DNA from: IDS-8 sp040902105
GTDB lineage: Bacteria; Pseudomonadota; Gammaproteobacteria; Steroidobacterales; Woeseiaceae
Reading direction: 5' to 3'
Assembly (NCBI GenBank): GCA_040902105.1
Contig: JBBDXW010000052.1
Span: 186,001-250,000 of the forward strand
Length of the DNA: 64,000 nt
Positions 59,729 to 64,000 of this stretch are shown here, piece after piece. Numbering within the stretch: position 1 is the stretch's first letter; every line of letters starts with the position of its first letter. The notes below the pieces were generated by a model. The model was not told the DNA's origin, did no database searches, and worked only from the letters and a program-made list of their open reading frames with translations. Made by a program: the position numbers and the translations under genes.

Positions 59729-61021
59729 CTACGCAACATTCGCGCGCGGCAGAATTTCCTCGAGCGCAATAAGCAACCGGTCCAGTTCCTCGATCGAGTT
59801 GTAATGCACCGGACCGACCCGCACACCGCCGCCGCTGTCGTAGATTCCAAGCGCCCTGGCCGCTTCCACCGCGTAGTTGTGGCCGCTCCAGACGAAAATA
59901 TTCCGCTTCGCCAATGCTTCGGCTATTTTGGCTGACGAGACCCGCGCGGCCGTGAACGAGACGGTCGGTACGCGGCGCTTCATTGCGTCGGCTGCGGTGA
60001 TGCCGTGCACTCTTACTCCAGGCAGCTGACGCAGACCGTCGACCAGGTGACGCGCCAGCGTCGTCTCGTAGGCGAACAGACAGTCCATCGCGGCATGCAC
60101 GTAGCGGCGGCGGCCTGCTTCATAACGCTCGTTATTCTTTATGCAGGCTTTCCCCATCGTCTCCCCGATCCAGGCAAAATAATCGACGGCGGCTGCAGTG
60201 CCCGCCATGCCTTCGTGGCTCTGGGTCCCGGTCTCGAATGCGCCCGGGATGCTGTCCGGCGCCGGCCGCACTTTGTAGGGGGTGAGGCGCTCCAGCACTT
60301 CCCGGCGTCCCCACAGAATTCCCTGATGCGGGCCGAAGAACTTGTAAGCCGAGCTGGCAAGGAAGTCGCAGCCGATGTCCTGCACGTCCGTCGGCACATG
60401 CGGCACGGACTGCACGGCATCGATGTACGTCCACGCGCCGGCCTCGCGGGCCCTGCCGCAGATGGCCTTGATATCGTGAATCGTGCCGGTCATGTTGCTT
60501 GCACCGCCGACGCAGACGAGCCTGGTGCGATCGTTGAGCAGATCGTCGAGCGCCGACAGGTCGAACTCGAATGACTCGAGGTCGAACGTCAGCCAGCGTA
60601 TTTTCAGACCGAGGTCGTGCGCCAGCAGGACCCACGGCGTGACGTTCGCATCATGATCCATGCGCGACAGAATTATTTCATCGCCCGCACGGAATTGCCT
60701 GCCGATGGAACGCGAAACATGCAGCGTCAACGTCGTCATGTTCTGGCCGAAGATAATTTCGTCGGGAGACGAAGCGTTGAGAAAATCAGCCATCGCCGCA
60801 TGCGCGTCGTGGGCGATCGCATCGGCGCGCCGCGACGTTGCGAAGAAACCGCCCAGGTTCGCGTTTGCCTCGAGCAGGCACCGGGACATCCTGTCGACAA
60901 CGATCCCCGGCACCTGGGTACCGGCCGGATTATCGAAGTAAATTCTTGGAGTACCGTTGTCCGTGATCGACAGGGACGGGAATTGAGACCGGATCGCCTC
61001 CAGGTCGTAATGCTTTACCAT
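59729..61021 (-). CDS. Class V aminotransferase / cysteine desulfurase-like protein
   Basis: 430 residues from ATG at 61019-61021. Fold-type I PLP enzyme: YFDNPAGTQVPGIVVDRM, FGQNMTTLTLHVSRSIGR, ILSRMDHDANVTPW, AVQSVPHVPTDVQDIGCDFL and the PLP lysine in ASSAYKFFGPHQGILW. The DNPAG start and GPHQG text match the cysteine-desulfurase-like SufS-related subgroup of unassigned function, not IscS. No Isc or Suf gene is adjacent. Substrate unknown; a desulfurase, selenocysteine lyase or other beta-lyase reaction are all possible. Confidence 0.85.
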   Translation of the reverse strand: MVKHYDLEAIRSQFPSLSITDNGTPRIYFDNPAGTQVPGIVVDRMSRCLLEANANLGGFFATSRRADAIAHDAHAAMADFLNASSPDEIIFGQNMTTLTLHVSRSIGRQFRAGDEIILSRMDHDANVTPWVLLAHDLGLKIRWLTFDLESFEFDLSALDDLLNDRTRLVCVGGASNMTGTIHDIKAICGRAREAGAWTYIDAVQSVPHVPTDVQDIGCDFLASSAYKFFGPHQGILWGRREVLERLTPYKVRPAPDSIPGAFETGTQSHEGMAGTAAAVDYFAWIGETMGKACIKNNERYEAGRRRYVHAAMDCLFAYETTLARHLVDGLRQLPGVRVHGITAADAMKRRVPTVSFTAARVSSAKIAEALAKRNIFVWSGHNYAVEAARALGIYDSGGGVRVGPVHYNSIEELDRLLIALEEILPRANVA

Positions 61022-61089
61022 TACTGCTGCCTCATCCGGTGCAGTGAAAAAGCGAAATCCGGGGATCGCACGTTTGGCCGATGCAACGG

Positions 61090-61296
61090 CTATTCTTCGG
61101 CTTGTCCGCCCCATTTCTCCCGGTGAAAGTCCTCCGCTCTCTGGCGGATGCGTGCATGCCGGTTCGTGAGCAGAAGCGTGCTCGGATCGCAGACCTCTGC
61201 TTTGATCAATCCCAGATCGCATGCGGCATCGAACAGGCTGGGATACCAGCGCTCCCAGGCAGGCAGCAGTTGCTCGACTTGCTCGCGTAGATTCAT
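61090..61296 (-). CDS. Small hypothetical protein upstream of the aminotransferase
   Basis: 68 residues from an ATG at 61294-61296: MNLREQVEQLLPAWERWYPS, LFDAACDLGLIKAEVCD and a charged C-terminus RQRAEDFHREKWGGQAEE. It reads like a compact helical protein. No family recognised. The next gene starts 68 bases on, on the same strand. Confidence 0.5.
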   Translation of the reverse strand: MNLREQVEQLLPAWERWYPSLFDAACDLGLIKAEVCDPSTLLLTNRHARIRQRAEDFHREKWGGQAEE

Positions 61297-61385
61297 CGGT
61301 CAAATGTATATGACCGGGGCCATTGTGACAACGACGGAAGTCGGCTCCGCGGAATCGCGTTGCGCGGAGTTGCGCGTGCCCGTCG

Positions 61386-61724
61386 CTACTCTTCGAGACC
61401 CTTGACGAACAACGCGAAGATACCGACCAGAGTGCCGCCGAGAATAAACATCGTTGCCTGCGGCAACGCGTCGACGGACAAAGTCCGGTAGTCCTCCGGC
61501 AGTACCGTCAGGAGTTCGGACATCGCCAGCAGCAACTGTCCGGCAGGCTTCGCTGCGATGAGACCGCCGATCAGAATCGCAATCGGCATGGTCCAGCGCC
61601 TGACCCAGATGCCTCGTCTGACTCTGGACACGACCCGCTCGCTGAAACCGTCGTCGTCGATGAGCTCGGCACGAAAAAGCGCTTCGAGCCTCGCATCCTC
61701 TTTATCTTTCAGCCGCTCAGCCAT
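61386..61724 (-). CDS. Small membrane protein after the sigma factor, possible anti-sigma partner
   Basis: 112 residues. Cytoplasmic N-terminus LKDKEDARLEALFRAELIDD then two transmembrane helices (MPIAILIGGLIAAKPAG and LPQATMFILGGTLVGIFALF). The ATG overlaps the sigma stop by eight bases, the typical arrangement of an anti-sigma or co-regulator. No zinc-binding anti-sigma motif is present, so regulatory function is inferred from context only. Confidence 0.65.
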   Translation of the reverse strand: MAERLKDKEDARLEALFRAELIDDDGFSERVVSRVRRGIWVRRWTMPIAILIGGLIAAKPAGQLLLAMSELLTVLPEDYRTLSVDALPQATMFILGGTLVGIFALFVKGLEE

Positions 61725-62286
61725 ATTGATGATCTTCGATTTCAAAGCTATCCCTGATTTTTTCCTTGCCGCGAAAAATGATCGATTTGACGGTCCCGAC
61801 CGGAAGATTCGCAGCGTCGCCGATTTCCCTGTGCGACAGCCCGCAGGCATACGACAGGATCATCACCGCACGCTCCTCCTCCGTCAAGACCGCCAGGAAC
61901 CTGTCGAGATCGCCGATCTCGTCCGACGTTCCCGTGTGTGTCACCGCATCCGTGTTCGTCTCGTGTTCCATGGCCTGCAGGACCTGGCCGTATCGCGACG
62001 ATTTGCGCTTCGATTGCAGAAATGTCGTGTATGCGACCTTCAGCAGCCAGCCGATGAACGAACCGCTGCCGGCGTAAGTGTGCAGTTTGTCCCACGCGTG
62101 CACGAAGGCGTCCTGCGACAGGTCGTCCGCCAGCTCGTAGTCGCGGGTCAGCCGTCGCAAGAATGTCCTGACCTGCGACTGGTGCCGTCGCACAAGTTCG
62201 CCGAACGCGCGCGGATCGTGCCGCGCGACCGCCCGGGCGACGAGATCGTTGTCGTCGGCGCCGGCGAAGCGAGTTTGCGGTGTCAG
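61717..62286 (-). CDS. ECF-type RNA polymerase sigma factor, apparent CTG start
   Basis: Sigma-70 family: region 2 LADDLSQDAFVHAWDKLHTY, region 4 LTEEERAVMILSYACGLSHR, EIGDAANLPVGTVKSIIFRG. The first ordinary start, a GTG at 62,193, would lose the beginning of region 2 (DDNDLVARAVARHDPRAFGE is encoded upstream in frame). No ATG, GTG or TTG exists in that stretch; a CTG at 62284-62286 overlaps the DUF6249 stop as CTGA, giving 189 residues. I adopt that start with caution. It sits between DUF6249 and a small membrane protein and probably autoregulates the operon. Confidence 0.82.
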   Translation of the reverse strand: MTPQTRFAGADDNDLVARAVARHDPRAFGELVRRHQSQVRTFLRRLTRDYELADDLSQDAFVHAWDKLHTYAGSGSFIGWLLKVAYTTFLQSKRKSSRYGQVLQAMEHETNTDAVTHTGTSDEIGDLDRFLAVLTEEERAVMILSYACGLSHREIGDAANLPVGTVKSIIFRGKEKIRDSFEIEDHQYG

Positions 62287-62648
62287 TTTGATGGCTTTTG
62301 TACACTGAATCGCGAAATGATCAGGTAAGCAATGCCGATCGTAAACGGAAATGCCGATATCGCGAGGAACGGCCGAATGGCATCGTCCTCGTCGAGAATG
62401 AAGCCGAACGCAGCCACGGCAATTCCGATAGCGATGGCGATCACGGCGCGCCTGAGATCGGCGTCCTCTCTTGGCTTGGGCTGCCCAAGGCGATCGATAA
62501 TGTCGGGTGTCAACTCCTGGCCCTTGTCCAGAGCCGCGCGGAATGTGTGCTGCGTTTCGGCACGGGACCGGTAGCGAAACCAGAAGAAAAACACGAAAAC
62601 CGCCGCCATACAGATAAACAACACGATCGGGATCATCATTTCATTCAT
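62283..62648 (-). CDS. DUF6249 small membrane protein
   Basis: 121 residues; ATG preceded by CAGGAG. One N-terminal transmembrane helix (IPIVLFICMAAVFVFFFWF), a charged loop with KGQELTPDIIDRLGQPKPRED and two further helices (AVIAIAIGIAVAAFGFIL, AIRPFLAISAFPFTIGIAYL). This matches DUF6249, a family commonly found before ECF sigma genes. First gene of the sigma operon. Confidence 0.8.
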   Translation of the reverse strand: MNEMMIPIVLFICMAAVFVFFFWFRYRSRAETQHTFRAALDKGQELTPDIIDRLGQPKPREDADLRRAVIAIAIGIAVAAFGFILDEDDAIRPFLAISAFPFTIGIAYLIISRFSVQKPSN

Positions 62649-62776
62649 TGCAGACTCCTGAGCAAAAACGGTCGCGCTTTAGCGCTTCGTAACGGGAAGA
62701 TGCTGCCTGCGAACCGTTTGGATGCAAGTTTACGCCGGATAGGGGTTCTTACCGGTGCCCGGCGCCAATGGCGCCG

Positions 62777-62945
62777 GACTCAGGGTGCCGACTCACGGTG
62801 CCGGACTCACGGTGCCGCGGACTCACGGTGCCGGACTTGGATCCCTGGACATTTTGGGCTAACGGTGCCGGACTTGGATCCTTGGACATTTTGGGCTAAC
62901 GGTGCCCGCTAACGGTGCCGGACTTGGAATTCTGGCCATTTTGAG
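62777..62945. repeat. REP-like repeats upstream of the RAYT gene
   Basis: Three copies of GGTGCCGGACTTGGAT..., each with TGGACATTTTGGGCTA or a close variant, begin at 62825, 62862 and 62912 (spacing 37, then 50 because of a 13-base partial insert). In front are short GGTGCCGGACTCAC microrepeats (62777-62825). An inverted copy lies at 63883-63910 on the other side of the transposase. They are probably the REP elements served by that protein. Confidence 0.75.
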
Positions 62946-63013
62946 ATGTTTCTCTGCGTGTCACCGTCCGCCTGCTGCGTTATTTTTACGGACCCAAATA
63001 TGGAGCGGCACGG

Positions 63014-63895
63014 ATGCCACGACCACCTCGCCTGCATGTCCCTGGCGGTTGTTACCACGTTATGTTACGTGGCAACCACCGAGAAGCGCTATTCGGCAGC
63101 ACGGCGGACCGACTGGTACTAAACGATATCGTTGCCGACGTCCTCGAAAAGATGAACACCAGGATCCACGGGTTCTGCTGGATGTCGAATCATCTGCACA
63201 TGCTGGTGCAGGTTTCCGAGAGACCGCTGGGTGATACGATGAAACGCATCGCGATGCGTTTCTCCCGTTTTCGACACAAGGCGCTGCAAACTACGGGACA
63301 CCTGTTCGAACGGCGTTACAAATCGAAGCTTGTCGACGTCGATGCGTATTTCCTGACCGTGTTGCGATACATTCATATGAACCCGGTCAAAGCCGGCATT
63401 GCTGCGCATCCATCCGACTACCGCTGGTCCGGACATCAGGCCTATCTCGGCGCCGAGTGCATCCCCTGGCTTACGACCCATTTCGGCCTTTCTTTGTTTT
63501 CCGCCAAACTCGAGCATGCTCGTATCGCATACGAAAAGTTCGTGCTCGAACCTGTCGAGGATGAGGAGAGTCTGAACGACAAATCGCATCCCGACGATTC
63601 ACGCGTGATCGGTACCGATCAGTTTATCGCCAATATCCCGGCCGGCTGGTGTCGGACCGACAGTCCACTGTCATTGGAAGAGCTTGCTGAGGTCGTGTGT
63701 GTCGAACACAATGTGGGCGTCAAGCTCTTGCGCTCAAAGTCCTCCGCTCATGCACTCACACCGATACGCTTGCACCTGCTGCAGAGGGCCGTGCGTGAAC
63801 GTATTGCCACGTTGGCAGAGGTCGCCCGCTTCCTCTCTCGCGATCCGTCGACGCTTGTCAAACTTTCGCAACGGCATTGGAGAAATGTCCAATAA
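63014..63895 (+). CDS. REP-associated tyrosine transposase (RAYT, Y1 family) with DnaA-like C-terminal HTH
   Basis: 293 residues. HUH/Y1 transposase motifs: RPPRLHVPGGCYHVMLRGNH, the HUH motif in MSNHLHMLVQ, and the catalytic Tyr region LTVLRYIHMNPVKAGI (Y in RYIH). The C-terminal part (LSLEELAEVV, RERIATLAEVARFLSRDPST) has the DnaA C-terminal-like HTH of one RAYT subgroup. It probably cuts single-stranded REP hairpins, spreading REPs without moving its own gene. It is flanked by GGTGCCGGACTTGGAT repeats on both sides. Confidence 0.9.
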   Translation: MPRPPRLHVPGGCYHVMLRGNHREALFGSTADRLVLNDIVADVLEKMNTRIHGFCWMSNHLHMLVQVSERPLGDTMKRIAMRFSRFRHKALQTTGHLFERRYKSKLVDVDAYFLTVLRYIHMNPVKAGIAAHPSDYRWSGHQAYLGAECIPWLTTHFGLSLFSAKLEHARIAYEKFVLEPVEDEESLNDKSHPDDSRVIGTDQFIANIPAGWCRTDSPLSLEELAEVVCVEHNVGVKLLRSKSSAHALTPIRLHLLQRAVRERIATLAEVARFLSRDPSTLVKLSQRHWRNVQ

Positions 63896-63910
63896 TCCAA
63901 GTCCGGCACC
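63883..63910. repeat. Inverted copy of the REP-like unit after the RAYT gene
   Basis: The minus strand reads GGTGCCGGACTTGGATTATT and then GGACATTT, almost the same as the upstream units but with TTATT in the centre. It overlaps the last codons of the transposase. Together with the upstream copies it brackets the gene with inverted repeats. Further GCAGCGGCA/GGCACC pieces follow to 63,945. Confidence 0.65.
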
Positions 63911-63949
63911 ATGCAGCGGCAGGCACCATTCAGCGGCACCGTTCAGGCG

Positions 63950-64000
63950 TCACACTTTCGACAGCAATTGCGCTTCCTGCTCCGCGCTCAAGCCCGCCTG
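63950..64000 (-). CDS. C-terminal end of an unidentified gene (partial)
   Basis: The minus strand from the window edge reads QAGLSAEQEAQLLSKV and a TGA at 63950-63952. Codon use looks like coding sequence and no other frame has a good end here. It is too short for a family assignment. Confidence 0.35.
   Translation of the reverse strand, partial: QAGLSAEQEAQLLSKV

Overview
The window is a high-GC chromosomal segment of a proteobacterium, probably a gammaproteobacterium of the Steroidobacterales/Nevskiales/Woeseia type. This is inferred from the number of TonB-dependent receptors, an RpoE-like ECF sigma operon, a REP-associated transposase and a protocatechuate 4,5-cleavage cluster. No rRNA, no CRISPR array and only one intact tRNA were found.

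Layout. (1) 1-6,613, minus strand: an outer-membrane TonB receptor followed by a translationally coupled YnjB-YnjC-YnjD type ABC importer. (2) 7,005-30,013: a tRNA-Arg(TCG) integration hotspot. The intact tRNA is at 29,940-30,013 and two more copies of its 3' part lie at 7,005 and 24,224, so two tandem islands are stacked against the tRNA. The larger one (about 17 kb) carries fragments of mobile DNA (truncated ParB, transposase tail, a 98-bp tandem duplication), an FRG-domain gene and a defence core. That core is a type III CBASS operon (DUF2188, TRIP13-like Cap6, Cap8, HORMA Cap7, CD-NTase, Cap4 nuclease-SAVED effector) with an unusual second, complete CD-NTase at its end. A divergent HTH-ImmA/IrrE regulator with a PIN partner follows, then a tightly packed four-gene operon (PD-(D/E)XK-like, HEPN-like, LA2681-type HEPN, HNH-like zinc protein) that I cannot match to a named system. 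The smaller island (about 5.7 kb) holds a carboxylesterase, a small holin-like membrane protein, a TonB-receptor pseudogene, a 1-Cys peroxiredoxin, a cysteine synthase and an IS91-like transposase tail. No integrase was recognised in either.

(3) 30,238-42,113: aromatic catabolism. PobA converts 4-hydroxybenzoate, and LigM demethylates vanillate or 3-O-methylgallate, to ring-cleavage substrates; LigAB, LigC, LigI, LigU, LigJ and LigK take protocatechuate to pyruvate and oxaloacetate. An AAHS-type transporter and a LysR regulator with two N-terminal HTH domains sit at the edge. An internally deleted dehydrogenase gene survives inside the lig operon. (4) 42,153-53,426: a TonB receptor, a GH105-like lipoprotein, a putative beta-amino-acid/peptide operon (class III aminotransferase, BKACE enzyme, DmpA-type aminopeptidase), a TlpA-DUF4266-DUF3570-ApbE cassette, a 3-methyladenine glycosylase and a 30-codon ORF with a perfect 13-nt Shine-Dalgarno. 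(5) 53,565-59,466: zinc acquisition (ZnuA, ZnuB, a porin-like barrel, a His/Glu-rich ZnuD-type receptor, a small Cys/His protein) without a local ATPase gene; both promoter regions carry related dyads. (6) 59,729-64,000: a cysteine-desulfurase-like enzyme, a DUF6249-sigma factor-membrane protein operon and a RAYT transposase flanked by its candidate REP repeats.
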